A stretch of DNA of 22,946 nucleotides from a virus. The position numbers and the translations under genes were made by a program. Shown here piece after piece: positions 13,801 to 22,220 of the stretch (its first letter is position 1; every line of letters begins with the position of its first letter). The stretch lies in IMG/VR virus record IMGVR_UViG_3300020139_000004, positions 1-22,946 of that record, one strand, 5' to 3'. Under the pieces are notes generated by a model, which saw only the letters and a list, made by a program, of their open reading frames with translations, was not told the DNA's origin and did no database searches.

Positions 13801-15978
13801 ACTTTCATGTAAGTCTTTTATAAACTCATTTTTAAATTTTGAAAAATCAAGATTTTTTACTTTTGTTGCCTCTTCAATTCTTTTATAAAAAGGTTTTAAA
13901 ATGTTGTTTCTTGTATTATTAACATAATCCTGAATAGTAAAAGCAGTTAAACGGCGTCCTTTTCCTTCATATACATATTCTCGCATTGCAACAGGCAATT
14001 TATATGCTTTATCAAGTATGGCTTTAATCTGAGAAAGTGAAGTACTTGAAACAATAGAATTTGTGAGGTTTACAAATTCTTTGATTGCCAAATCTTTGTA
14101 GGTTTCTTTTGCAGTTCGTAGTTCACCTGTTTTCGGGGGTCTACCTCTTGCAATGCGTTCTATTTCTTCAAGTGCCAATAATTTCTTTTCTTTTGCGGTA
14201 GTAATATATCTTGAAACATCTTGTTCCCATTTCTTAAATATCTCTGTAAGAGTTGTAATTTCTTGAGGAGTTAATACATCCCACCCCGTTTTTGCTGTGA
14301 AATCAATAAAATCTTCAATAGTAAGTTCCTTTTCAATCACTCGTCCTGGTTCAGGGGATATTCTAAAAAGAAAAGTAGGTTTTTCAGGTCTTCTACTTTT
14401 TGCTGTAGAAATTGATAATTTTCCTTCTGAAATATCAAATACAATAATATCATTAAATTGTGTTTTTTTGCTAAAATCATTTAAAGCCTCAATGATTTGA
14501 GTTTTGTTATTTTTGATAAAACTATCTATATCAACTGGAACTTTTGTTGTTGGTGGTGGGGGTAATTCTGGGCGTTCAATCGGTTCTTCCCATAATGCTT
14601 TAACCTCTTCTTTAGGGATGTTTATATTTTCGGCTAATTTTTCAAAAACTTTTTCCTGAGTAATTATTTGAGAAGGCTCAATTGTTTTTGAAACTGGATT
14701 TTGAGTATCTTCAATTTCTTTAATAGGTTGTGGAGTTTTTGTAATTTCTCGTTCTTTTGATAATAATTTTGTTTCTTCTATTGCTTCCTGGATTATTTTT
14801 GTTATAGGAGTTTGAGGTAATTCTTTTGCAACTGCTTCAGGAGTTAATACAGGAGGTGGAATTTCGGAAGGTGTCGGCACTTCAGCAGGTGGTTTTTCAG
14901 GAACAGGTGGAGGTGCTGGTGCTTTTTTTGGTTTTTTAGTAGTTTGTTGAGAAATAGATTTAAACAGGTTTTGTGCTTCAAGTATAGAATTTATTGTGTT
15001 TTCTATATTTGAAATCTTGACGTCGTAACTTGTTGTAAGCATTTTTAAACGAGGTAATCCCGTAAGTCCCCCTATTGCTGTTGCAATACCACCCCATTTT
15101 AATGCCTCTTCTATATCCCCTGTTGCAGTGCCCACTGCTACTGCTGTGGGTATTGCTTCTCTTCCCACAACTTGCCCCATATATGCTCCTGTCGGTAAAA
15201 GTGTGCGTCCCACTTTCGCTGTTGCGGGAATTCTTGTTAATGCTCTTCCGGGAAGTGCTCCAATTTGTGCTCCTAATCTTCCCAATCCTAAAACTTCTCC
15301 TAACGCTCTAATTGGAGTTTCCACCGCTCTAAAACCCGTTGCAGTTCCCATCAATCCATATAGGGTTTGTGCAAGAGGATGTGCGGTTGCTAATGCTACT
15401 GATGGTAGGGTTTCACGACTAACAAATTTTTGAATAGGACGCTCTAATCTTTCAGGCAGTGCTCTTGCAAGTAAAGAGGCAATCCCCCCAAAAACTCCAC
15501 CTAATCCCGCATATATTCCTGCTCCCGCTATATGTTCACGATATTTTTGTTCTTCTTTTTTTCCCTCAGGAGTTCCTCTTTTTTTCTCTAAATATGTATT
15601 CCAGGTTTTCTGATGAAAATCTTCAATTTTCATAAGTTGTGTTTCAAAAGTGGGATATGAAGTGAAGAATTCTCTAAATTTATCAAAATAAAACTGATAC
15701 CGAGTGGGAATATCCATCTTTTGTGCTTGTTCATATTCTTGTCGTGTCAAAAAAACAGGTAGATTTTTAACTTCAAATTCTTTTCTTTTTCCTTGTTCAA
15801 ATTCCTGTAATTGATTATAAAATTCTACTAAGGCTCTTGCTGAAGAATTGATTTTTTCTAAAAATCCACCACTTCTCGCATACTTTCCACCAAATTTTTT
15901 TTCAATATGTGAATAGGTTAATTCAGGGTCATCTACATAAATTGTGAAAGTTGATTTTGAAAATATATCATTGTTCAT
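10897..15978 (-). CDS. Giant virion protein, probable internal/ejection protein (1693 aa)
   Basis: This is the largest gene in the window. Order of regions: a helical N-terminus (1-145), a Gly/Ala-rich hydrophobic region with several membrane-like segments (about 150-316), a Pro-rich linker (about 345-400, 465-480), a long helical body, a hydrophobic segment near 1193-1222 (MGLGFNVKGAFVNALQVWL), and a block near 1315-1400. That last block has FYYSPSDLPMGVRSEFTKWL and FRFWFMKELE followed by a Gly-rich hydrophobic helix. The SPxxxPxxxRSxxxxxxxxFRFW pattern recalls the domain found near the C-terminus of very large podoviral internal or polyvalent virion proteins that enter the host with the DNA. 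No transglycosylase or RNA polymerase motif was recognised. It starts 5 bases after the previous stop without a strong ribosome site, so it is probably translationally coupled. Confidence 0.75.
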   Translation of the reverse strand: MNNDIFSKSTFTIYVDDPELTYSHIEKKFGGKYARSGGFLEKINSSARALVEFYNQLQEFEQGKRKEFEVKNLPVFLTRQEYEQAQKMDIPTRYQFYFDKFREFFTSYPTFETQLMKIEDFHQKTWNTYLEKKRGTPEGKKEEQKYREHIAGAGIYAGLGGVFGGIASLLARALPERLERPIQKFVSRETLPSVALATAHPLAQTLYGLMGTATGFRAVETPIRALGEVLGLGRLGAQIGALPGRALTRIPATAKVGRTLLPTGAYMGQVVGREAIPTAVAVGTATGDIEEALKWGGIATAIGGLTGLPRLKMLTTSYDVKISNIENTINSILEAQNLFKSISQQTTKKPKKAPAPPPVPEKPPAEVPTPSEIPPPVLTPEAVAKELPQTPITKIIQEAIEETKLLSKEREITKTPQPIKEIEDTQNPVSKTIEPSQIITQEKVFEKLAENINIPKEEVKALWEEPIERPELPPPPTTKVPVDIDSFIKNNKTQIIEALNDFSKKTQFNDIIVFDISEGKLSISTAKSRRPEKPTFLFRISPEPGRVIEKELTIEDFIDFTAKTGWDVLTPQEITTLTEIFKKWEQDVSRYITTAKEKKLLALEEIERIARGRPPKTGELRTAKETYKDLAIKEFVNLTNSIVSSTSLSQIKAILDKAYKLPVAMREYVYEGKGRRLTAFTIQDYVNNTRNNILKPFYKRIEEATKVKNLDFSKFKNEFIKDLHESYFNLLDTFPEKNIIELTEKNEGIIKRLSQIPLEEGEIDIELGLFKLPSLSVISKNLKNLFSKGSRWYNEAIEISNSIPVEHIDLVEVAEAELKFTPTVKNTYLKSIQARIESLINNKVKNPTLSAYLRQAGLEWKDAYTSFHITNLTYNKIVENYESILKEIEMKLPAKYQEIVGKALNTYATPEQFIASPEYARIPQTYRDEALGLFKTYRSFTGMLAKLGALPEERIIPNYYHHTLAYDLVNFYKTDITYKKTDGTEVKIRVDSPEQAYAFIKNLTPEQLADIEQVIIQPSTINLSFLKRRVSRRQLHAVVGKLTNILKNYSEQLSEILTKEDIRNLHAQFARQLGTPLLWIMENRRKFISSFARRTGIVEKTPELMEWNAIRNMRKLLYNDLKNVFLNNWYKNEAVPFYNSVSKIPLIGKKFADQVALQWIDRLMGWEIVEPYTHGWWAQYRTLSKIPRFARTINALMGLGFNVKGAFVNALQVWLNTYPIVGRNTIIRSYKYFTDYLINPESVPKDIAELIASWGWNEKGYIPIKGWGEKLTGTALYLFSAPEPVNRTVSSIAFYLHAKEKLGMTNPLEIRKYVVDMIGKTQFYYSPSDLPMGVRSEFTKWLYMFRFWFMKELELLYQTYKKEGAKAYLRHASILGLSGGVRGIPLATLFGYLVYSQYKKYTGDDNPLREVEFLDALRKYPILGGGLPAEIFDIDISNSIKPAFDFQYTLETITNQPDIAKAMDNIIAMVGGMPYATLRQVAEATRITAQKFKTIHQVPATEIIKNILEEVITRMGVAPHNLYDALAILKNQIHFANIDRQTKKKGYTFISENPFIDALRRFAFGRTYREAIEREKQFATYQKIASGRIEVSETVNYVLRGETPVEIGNRLLDTLLKISERKDITDAEKILLLQGVVRGTKNGLKAMNYPEAFNFIKRIPRVYKPPAYMLQWDYIKSLIEQEFEREKEMERKQ

Positions 15979-15983
15979 TTTTA

Positions 15984-16856
15984 CTAATATTCTTCAACTT
16001 GAAAAGAAGGTGGGGGTGATTGAGGAGGTGGTGAACCTTTCATAAATCCAAACCACTCTTTAAAAGATTTTTTAGTTTCAGGTTTTTTCTTTTCAGGTTC
16101 AATCTCTTTCATAATTCTTTCTAATTCTTTTTCACCAATTTTTCTTAATTGTTTTCGTTCCTCTTCGGGTAAGGTTGGGTCATCACCCATAATAATATAT
16201 GCTCTTGCATTCAAATATGGTTCAAGTAAATCTTTTCTTTTCAGTGAAATAACAAAATAATCAATATCGGGTGAAGTCTGTAATTCACTAATGACTTGCT
16301 GTCTTGCTCGGAAAAATCTATCTCTCTGTTCTTTTTCTCGTCTCCATGCAAGGGTTTGTCGTTCATATTCTGTCATTGAAGGTGGGATGTAAGGAGTAAA
16401 TAAATTCATTAGAAATTGTAATCTATTCCAGTAATCCTGCATTTGTTGTGCATATCTTTGTTGTTCTATATTTGCTCTTGTAAGTGCACCTTGTAATACA
16501 CCACTGGGAATAGAAGATAATCCCGTAAATACTTGTGCTCCTGGCGTTGCTCCGTATCTTGTCCAACCCGTCGCTAATCCTGTCAATAAACCTGCTCCTG
16601 CGGGTATTAAAGAAGATAATAAAACACCCCTCATTATCCGTCCCCAGTCAATTTGAGGTGGTTGTGTTTGTAACCCTCCTAATGCAGTTTGTAGTAATTG
16701 AGAAAGTTGTTCCTGTGTGAGTTGACCAAATAAAGGATGTATCATCCAGGGCACGGGTGAAGGATACAATGTTGAAAGAGTAGGTGAGGATGAAGGTGAA
16801 TAAGTTTGTGTGAGTGTGGGTTCACCTGTTAATAAAGATTGTTTTTTCTCAGGCAT
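15984..16856 (-). CDS. Probable internal virion protein (290 aa)
   Basis: The family is not recognised. The N-terminal 45 residues are Ser/Thr/Pro-rich and disordered-looking. Residues about 50-70 are Gln/Leu-rich (LTQEQLSQLLQTALGGLQ), and residues 75-125 are Gly/Ala-rich and hydrophobic (GVLLSSLIPAGAGLLTGLAT). The region from 125 to 255 is strongly helical and charged with Gln/Arg/Glu runs, and the C-terminus is Pro-rich. The mix of amphipathic helices and a Gly-rich membrane-prone segment, and its place between nozzle and giant protein genes, fit an ejected core protein like those of T7-type phages. ATG follows the previous stop by 4 bases. Confidence 0.7.
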   Translation of the reverse strand: MPEKKQSLLTGEPTLTQTYSPSSSPTLSTLYPSPVPWMIHPLFGQLTQEQLSQLLQTALGGLQTQPPQIDWGRIMRGVLLSSLIPAGAGLLTGLATGWTRYGATPGAQVFTGLSSIPSGVLQGALTRANIEQQRYAQQMQDYWNRLQFLMNLFTPYIPPSMTEYERQTLAWRREKEQRDRFFRARQQVISELQTSPDIDYFVISLKRKDLLEPYLNARAYIIMGDDPTLPEEERKQLRKIGEKELERIMKEIEPEKKKPETKKSFKEWFGFMKGSPPPQSPPPSFQVEEY

Positions 16857-16860
16857 TTTA

Positions 16861-17529
16861 TTATGCGATTTTGGCTCCTATACCCATTCCTAAACCCGTG
16901 GCAATTCCTCCAGCTACTTGCCCTAATCCTGCTGCAAGATAATCCCAGAAAGTAGGTTCTTGTGCCCATTGTGCTAATAACTGCGGTTGTGTTGCTGCAT
17001 ACATTTGAAGCCACGGTGCAAATAATTGAGCGGGTGCACCATATAAAGAAATTCTTCTAGTTGCTTCTTCATAGGGGAGTAATCCTAACTGCATTGCGAG
17101 AGGTATTGCTTGTAATTGTCTTGCTTGTTGTTCTAAAGCAAGTTGAGCATATAATTCTCCTAAATTTTGTAATGCTCGTTCTGTTATTTCAGCCATTGCA
17201 AGTGCCTCGGCTGATGACCCAGGAGTTCCTAATCCTATAAATTGACCTCTTGTTTTTGCTAATGCTTCCTCTAATTCTTTTCTGTATTGCCGAGCGAGAG
17301 CGTCATAAAGTCCTACCAAACTTCCACCACTTAAAATACTTGCCAAGCTCTGCCTTGTTAACTTTCCGAGTTCGGTTGTTGTAAAAGTGGGTAGGGTGCT
17401 TATTTGTCTTAAAATATCTGTTTCAAATACTTTTTGTAATTCTAATTGAGGAAAGATATATTGTTGTCCCAAGGCTTCCGCACCTTTAAAAGGTTCAAGA
17501 TACTCATATTTTAATTTTGTTTGAGGCAT
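16861..17529 (-). CDS. Probable internal virion protein with Gly-rich hydrophobic C-terminus (222 aa)
   Basis: ATG at 17529 directly follows the previous stop (TAA ATG), with GGAGG inside the preceding gene. The protein is mostly helical and rich in Ala, Leu and Gln (residues 60-165, for example ELYAQLALEQQARQLQAIPL), like coiled core proteins, and contains a Gly/Ser break near residues 98-106 (GLGTPGSSAEALA). Its last 30 residues (YLAAGLGQVAGGIATGLGMG) form a Gly-rich hydrophobic helix similar in style to a segment of the next gene's product. A DNA-ejection (channel) role is plausible from composition and position, and is inference. Confidence 0.7.
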   Translation of the reverse strand: MPQTKLKYEYLEPFKGAEALGQQYIFPQLELQKVFETDILRQISTLPTFTTTELGKLTRQSLASILSGGSLVGLYDALARQYRKELEEALAKTRGQFIGLGTPGSSAEALAMAEITERALQNLGELYAQLALEQQARQLQAIPLAMQLGLLPYEEATRRISLYGAPAQLFAPWLQMYAATQPQLLAQWAQEPTFWDYLAAGLGQVAGGIATGLGMGIGAKIA

Positions 17530-18018
17530 TTATTTAATCCTCCATAACAAAAATTGTCTATTTGATACATTAACACTCACTCCACTGTTATTTTGACATA
17601 AAACTTTTATATTGTCAAGGGTTTTGAAGTTAATAATTGAAAAAATTGTATATTGTTGATAAGTAAGTGGTGGTGCAAAAGATAAACTCGCAAATTCTAT
17701 GCTTCCATTTGAATTTACAACTTTTAATATAATATTCCCTGTTGGTGAACCTGATGCCTGAACAAAACAAGAAGCAATAAAAATCATAGTTCCTGGCTCT
17801 AGTTTTTTGTTTATTCTTTCTATATCACTAATATTTAAAGTTGAACCATTTGTAACCACAAGTGTAGAAGTTATTATTTCTCTAAAAACGTCTACTTCTC
17901 GTAAATCTTCTCTGTTTTTAATATTCAAAAAATTATTGTTTATCTTAATAACACAATCTTTTGCCCAGGCAAGTAAATCTTCTATTTTGAGAAGTTCTTT
18001 TAATAAACTTATATTCAT
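17530..18018 (-). CDS. Beta-rich virion-associated protein (162 aa)
   Basis: Its ATG overlaps the stop of the tail-nozzle gene (ATGA) and its own stop abuts the next ATG, so it is coupled to virion genes on both sides. Residues 1-45 are helical (LLKELLKIEDLLAWAKDCVI). The remainder alternates Ser/Thr/Asn with hydrophobic residues in the manner of a jelly roll (GTMIFIASCFVQASGSPTGN, IILKVVNSNGSIEFASLSF), ending RQFLLWRIK. This plan, a helical anchor plus beta-sandwich, suits a tail-tip, fibre or decoration protein. No family is recognised. Confidence 0.7.
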   Translation of the reverse strand: MNISLLKELLKIEDLLAWAKDCVIKINNNFLNIKNREDLREVDVFREIITSTLVVTNGSTLNISDIERINKKLEPGTMIFIASCFVQASGSPTGNIILKVVNSNGSIEFASLSFAPPLTYQQYTIFSIINFKTLDNIKVLCQNNSGVSVNVSNRQFLLWRIK

Positions 18019-20042
18019 CCAGTTGCTCCTATTTCTTTAGTCCCTGCTTTTATTGAGGTATCTAGATAAATTATATTTATTCCCGTCAATGAAAAATAAT
18101 CCGTTGTTCTTATTAAAATTTGGAAAAACCTTGCTTTGATTGAAACATCCAGATAAGGATAAATAGTTATATCAGGAACTTCATATTCTTCACTTTCCAG
18201 CATCCCATCAGGCGTATCTCCATATCGGATTTTAACATATAATTTTTGCTGAATTTTTTCATCAGTTAAAAATTGAATGCGGTTTAGTCTCTTAACCACA
18301 TAGGGATTACCAAAGTCTAAAATGGGGGTGGCATAATATCCTTCATAATCTAGATTTAAACCACCTAAAACCGAAGTGAAATGTGCAACATAATTATAAC
18401 TTTCTTCACCATCATGTTCTTTTATTCCAAACCAAATTTCTCTAACTCTATCCTGAAGATACGCTTCTTGCCATCTAAACCCTGCTTTATCCCATGAAAT
18501 TCTTACCGTGTCCCATGTATACATGTTGACTAAATCTTCAACCTCTACAAAACCTCTGAATTCTATATTGGGAATTTCATATTTCGTCCATTGCCCTGTT
18601 AAAATATGATACCCCAATCCAATTCCATACAAATTGTCTTGAGGCACCGCAAAAGGAAGCCAGATAAAATATTGTTTTTTAATTTCTATATAAGAAGCGA
18701 AAACCTTTGAATAATCTATATTTCTTTTTATTGCTGAAAAGTATGTGGCAATAGGTTCAGAAATTTTTTGTATTCTATTTCCCGAATAGGTATATATTCC
18801 ATCATCACCGAGAAAAAACAATGTATCTTTATAGTTTACAATTGAATGTGGGGCTTTACAACCAATATCATCCGAAATTTTTTGAATTGTCATAATGATT
18901 GGTAAACCAACATATTTCCCTACATATATTGCTTTTTCTTTAAAGATTAATAAATCATCACCCATTACTTTTATTGCTGTTATTTCTCCTTTCTCATCTT
19001 GAATATCTACAAAATAGGCATCGTTTGCAGGTGAAGGAGTATAAGTATTGGCATCAAAATTTTTTGACAATCTTATCCGTGTGGGGTAATACACTCCTTG
19101 TTCAATAGTTTTTGCATGAACGCAATGCCATTTCCATACTTCTATTAAATATGCCTTAATATACTCATCAGCTAAATCTGTTGTAAGGTCTAATATTCGG
19201 GTATCTTGAATATTATGATGTCTATATTTACACCATTTGTTATCTATATCAAAAATGAAATATAATTCCCCATTACTCCACATGTTCTGTGAAGTTATCA
19301 TTTTTGCAAAATTATTGCTTAATTTTTTAAAAATAGAATAAGGAACTTGTGATACATTAGAACTTACAGCCGAAGTAAGTGTGATTTGAGTATCACTATC
19401 AATTGATTGAATGTAATAAGTTTCGGATATTCCTGAAATTTCAATTGCATCTCCTGGTTGTGCTTCACTCTTCGTCCAGGCTGTATTATGCCCTATTATA
19501 ATATTTGACCCTGCATAAGCAGTAACTGTTCCTCTTTGCCATACAATATTTAATTTTTGCCATTTTTTTGTTGCCCCATCATATTCATAACAAGAAGTAG
19601 TTGTTAACATCAAATATCTTTTTGACCCATCCCTTACAAACCATTTTCCTAAATAATAAATGTCTTCAGGAATAACTTGTATATACCAGAAAGGAATATT
19701 TGAATAATCTTGAGAGAAAGGGGTTGATATAGTTAATGCTGTATCAGAAGAAATACTTATAATTTTTCGTTTTTCAGAACCTATTACAATGAACCAGCCA
19801 ACCTCAAGTTCTGTTGTAAATTGTGTGTCTGTTCCTGTTATCTCTGTTCCATTAGTTGTAATTGTGCCAGTTCCTGCATTTAAAATAGGTTCAATACCAA
19901 GAGCATATTTTATTGAAGTATCGGTAAAATCTATATTTTTTAGATTTATTGAACTTTCGGGGGGTAATAAATAAGCAGGAAATTCAGTATATAAACCTTT
20001 GAAAGGTGCTTTTATGAATATGCTTTTTACTTCATATCCCAT
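18015..20042 (-). CDS. Tail nozzle / tail tubular protein B-like beta-propeller (675 aa)
   Basis: The 675-residue protein resembles podoviral tail nozzle proteins (T7 gp12, P22 gp10 group) by overall pattern. It begins FKGLYTEFPAYLLPPESSIN, typical of these proteins, and carries propeller-blade segments such as EITAIKVMGDDLLIFKEKAI, ISDDIGCKAPHSIVNYKDTL and FFLGDDGIYTYSGNRIQKIS (about residues 355-430). Two related insert domains occur: residues about 58-121 and 170-237 both read GTxT..G..I.G..T.W/F, then GD/GW..I, then ..I.SI.SDT.ITLT/AL..., an internal duplication. The C-terminus is a beta domain. The protein should form the distal part of the short tail through which DNA leaves. It has an AGGAG site and sits in the order expected between adaptor, appendages and internal proteins. 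Confidence 0.8.
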   Translation of the reverse strand: MGYEVKSIFIKAPFKGLYTEFPAYLLPPESSINLKNIDFTDTSIKYALGIEPILNAGTGTITTNGTEITGTDTQFTTELEVGWFIVIGSEKRKIISISSDTALTISTPFSQDYSNIPFWYIQVIPEDIYYLGKWFVRDGSKRYLMLTTTSCYEYDGATKKWQKLNIVWQRGTVTAYAGSNIIIGHNTAWTKSEAQPGDAIEISGISETYYIQSIDSDTQITLTSAVSSNVSQVPYSIFKKLSNNFAKMITSQNMWSNGELYFIFDIDNKWCKYRHHNIQDTRILDLTTDLADEYIKAYLIEVWKWHCVHAKTIEQGVYYPTRIRLSKNFDANTYTPSPANDAYFVDIQDEKGEITAIKVMGDDLLIFKEKAIYVGKYVGLPIIMTIQKISDDIGCKAPHSIVNYKDTLFFLGDDGIYTYSGNRIQKISEPIATYFSAIKRNIDYSKVFASYIEIKKQYFIWLPFAVPQDNLYGIGLGYHILTGQWTKYEIPNIEFRGFVEVEDLVNMYTWDTVRISWDKAGFRWQEAYLQDRVREIWFGIKEHDGEESYNYVAHFTSVLGGLNLDYEGYYATPILDFGNPYVVKRLNRIQFLTDEKIQQKLYVKIRYGDTPDGMLESEEYEVPDITIYPYLDVSIKARFFQILIRTTDYFSLTGINIIYLDTSIKAGTKEIGATG

Positions 20043-20045
20043 ATT

Positions 20046-20876
20046 TTAATCTCCTAAAAGTGGACATTGATACATTTTTATTTTTGATATTTTTTTGCCT
20101 GAAACCATCCACGCATCAGTAAAAGTAAAATCTTCAATTGTAAGAGAAAAAGCAAGTTCAAAAATAAGCCAAAAATTATCTTTATAAAATAGAATACATC
20201 TAAATCCTATTGGAGTAGGGATTGAAAAAGTTAAAGTATTCTGCCCCAATTCTTTATATTTTGTATCTTTCCACAAAAATTGATACCTATTTAAAAAGCA
20301 TCTTAAAACCACATTGCCTTCTTTATCTGCAGGAAAAGTAAATCCCACTTCTATCTCATCACTTTGTCCTTCAATTTGACAATATGTTAAGTATTTTCTA
20401 AAAGCATATGGATATGGGTTATCTCTGGGATAATAATATTTCTTATAAAAAGTATAAATACAGTATTTTTGATAAGTATTTAAAGTCATTTCATCTTCAT
20501 TTGGTGATAATTCTGAATATACTCCTTCCGCATATTTATATAAGTAATCATAAACAATAGTGGGACTTTCCTGAATACAAATTTTTTGAGTAGTATAATT
20601 TTTATATTGTTCTAATTTCTCAGGTGAAATAGGTTCTTGAGGAGAATAATGAATAATTCGTCCTAAACGAGGTGATAAAGGATTTAAGAGCCAACCTGAT
20701 TTTAAACTTCCTTCTTTATGTTCTCCTTTTTCCCATTGTAATCCATGTGGAATTGGTGAAGGTTCATGTTCAGTCTCATATATATTTTTGAATACTTGCT
20801 TGAATTCTCTTATAATACTTGCTCCCCTTCCTACGTAATCATCACCTGGTGGTGTTGAACTTCTCCATTTCGGCAT
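20046..20876 (-). CDS. Virion appendage protein 3 of three paralogues (276 aa)
   Basis: The N-terminus (GRGASIIREFKQVFKN, then EHEPSP) shares the pattern G..(I)IR.FK......EH with the next two genes, and GEHKEGS near residue 51-57 matches their GHHKEGS/GVHK stretch. This is the style of the conserved virion-anchoring end of phage fibre proteins. The C-terminal part is different from its relatives: a Tyr-rich helical region (about 95-165, KYCIYTFYKKYYYPRDNPYP) then beta strands (VGFTFPADKEGNVVLRCFL, IGFRCILFYKDNFWLIFELA). It probably attaches to the tail or connector and may bind the host. GGAGGAAG precedes the ATG. The receptor is unknown. Confidence 0.7.
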   Translation of the reverse strand: MPKWRSSTPPGDDYVGRGASIIREFKQVFKNIYETEHEPSPIPHGLQWEKGEHKEGSLKSGWLLNPLSPRLGRIIHYSPQEPISPEKLEQYKNYTTQKICIQESPTIVYDYLYKYAEGVYSELSPNEDEMTLNTYQKYCIYTFYKKYYYPRDNPYPYAFRKYLTYCQIEGQSDEIEVGFTFPADKEGNVVLRCFLNRYQFLWKDTKYKELGQNTLTFSIPTPIGFRCILFYKDNFWLIFELAFSLTIEDFTFTDAWMVSGKKISKIKMYQCPLLGD

Positions 20877-20878
20877 TG

Positions 20879-21562
20879 TTAATATTGACTTCCTCCTTCA
20901 AAATTTGCAACTGCTCGTATCATTAAAGTGCTTGCTACTACAAGAGGAGAGGTATAATTTATACAAAAACGCAATTTATTATATCCATCGGCATATTGTG
21001 CCGAAAAATTCAAATAAAAATACGTAAAAAATTGTGCATCCGTTGGCAAAACATACATTAATGTAGTTCCGCCTGTGAAATGAACTTGATATACATGTAT
21101 TTCTAAAGGATTTTCTAAAGTATGTTGATACCCCCTATAACTTCCCCACCAAATAAAATCAAGATAATAATGATGATATGTTGTATATTGAAATTCATAA
21201 ACTCCTTGAGAAGGGTCTGATACAATTTTAGTGTCTTGAACTAAAAAATGATAAGGAATTAAATTGAAAATTTGTTGCCACCCATCATTATAAATATATA
21301 ATTTTTTTGTGTCTAAATTCCAAAATAATTGCCTGGGTCTTAAATTAAACTCTAGAGGTGTGGGGAAAGAAGTTCCAATATAAACCAAACCTGACCCTTC
21401 TTTATGATGCCCGTATACTCCCGGGCTAACTTCTGCATTTTCATCGGGAAAAATATGTTCTCTTGAAAAAATTGTTTTAAAATCAGATTTTAATTCCCGT
21501 ATAATATCATCCCCAAACATAATTAAATCAGTATTAAGAGGTTTGTTTGTATTCCAGGTCAT
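20879..21562 (-). CDS. Virion appendage protein 2 of three paralogues (227 aa)
   Basis: Residues 1-45 (KPLNTDLIMFGDDIIRELKS, EHIFPDEN) and GHHKEGS near residue 51-57 match the neighbouring appendage proteins, so the three genes arose by tandem duplication of an anchor. Residues 75-95 read LRPRQLFWNLDTKKLYIYND, a pattern common in fibre necks that recurs in paralogue 1 (TLLYNNTTRRLYYYLPSEKK). The remaining ~130 residues are beta-rich and Tyr/Thr-rich, with no recognisable enzyme. The ATG overlaps the previous gene's end (ATGA), so the copies are translated as a set. Confidence 0.7.
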   Translation of the reverse strand: MTWNTNKPLNTDLIMFGDDIIRELKSDFKTIFSREHIFPDENAEVSPGVYGHHKEGSGLVYIGTSFPTPLEFNLRPRQLFWNLDTKKLYIYNDGWQQIFNLIPYHFLVQDTKIVSDPSQGVYEFQYTTYHHYYLDFIWWGSYRGYQHTLENPLEIHVYQVHFTGGTTLMYVLPTDAQFFTYFYLNFSAQYADGYNKLRFCINYTSPLVVASTLMIRAVANFEGGSQY

Positions 21563-22212
21563 AATGTTTTACCAATCCAATACCCAATAACAAATCTCAA
21601 TAATTGTGCGGTATCTGACGAATAAACTTTTAAAGCAATTGTTCCATTAACTATATCTTCAGGGGCTCTATAAAAAACATATAAATCCCCATACATAGTA
21701 TTATTACTTGCTTTTGCTAATTGTTTATATCCTAATTTTATATCATTTAACCACAATTCAAAATATTGCCAATTTGAGTGTGAATTCCAAATACCACATT
21801 CTATAACACAAATATTATTCTGTGGAACATTTACTACATTACTAATTGAATAAACATAAGGATTTCCACTAACATTACTGCCTACACTAAAACTTATTCT
21901 TTTATGAAGAGCATTTGCGGGATACCATTTTTTTTCAGAAGGAAGATAATAATATAATCTTCTGGTTGTATTATTATAAAGAAGGGTGCTTCTTAAATTT
22001 GGATTATCACCTAAATTAGGGAAACTACTGCTTACCATACAGCGTTGAGGTATTTTATGAACGCCTTTATCATCAGCATTTTCTCCTTCATTGGGAAAAG
22101 TATGTTCATTAGAAAGTAGTAATTTTATAACTTCTTTGAAGTTTCGTATTTCCCACGCACCGCCTTTTACAAGTTCACTATCATAAGGTTTTGTTATATC
22201 AAAAATAGGCAT
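21559..22212 (-). CDS. Virion appendage protein 1 of three paralogues (217 aa)
   Basis: The N-terminal anchor reads KPYDSELVKGGAWEIRNFKE followed by EHTFPNEGENADDKGVHK, the same plan as the two downstream genes and as the conserved start of many podoviral fibre or appendage proteins. A neck motif (LLYNNTTRRLYYYLPSEKKW) lies near residue 77-97. The C-terminal ~110 residues form a probable beta-sandwich (ISFSVGSNVSGNPYVYSISN, IALKVYSSDTAQLLRFVIGY) that could bind a glycan or protein receptor, or decorate the capsid. GAGG-type ribosome site upstream. It is unclear whether the three proteins form separate trimers or a mixed appendage. Confidence 0.72.
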   Translation of the reverse strand: MPIFDITKPYDSELVKGGAWEIRNFKEVIKLLLSNEHTFPNEGENADDKGVHKIPQRCMVSSSFPNLGDNPNLRSTLLYNNTTRRLYYYLPSEKKWYPANALHKRISFSVGSNVSGNPYVYSISNVVNVPQNNICVIECGIWNSHSNWQYFELWLNDIKLGYKQLAKASNNTMYGDLYVFYRAPEDIVNGTIALKVYSSDTAQLLRFVIGYWIGKTL

Positions 22213-22220
22213 TTTTTATA

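Noticed and set aside
15075-15433. Plus-strand frames opposite the Gly/Ala-rich part of the giant protein
   Set aside because: They are Leu/Pro/Val-rich antisense shadows without ribosome sites.
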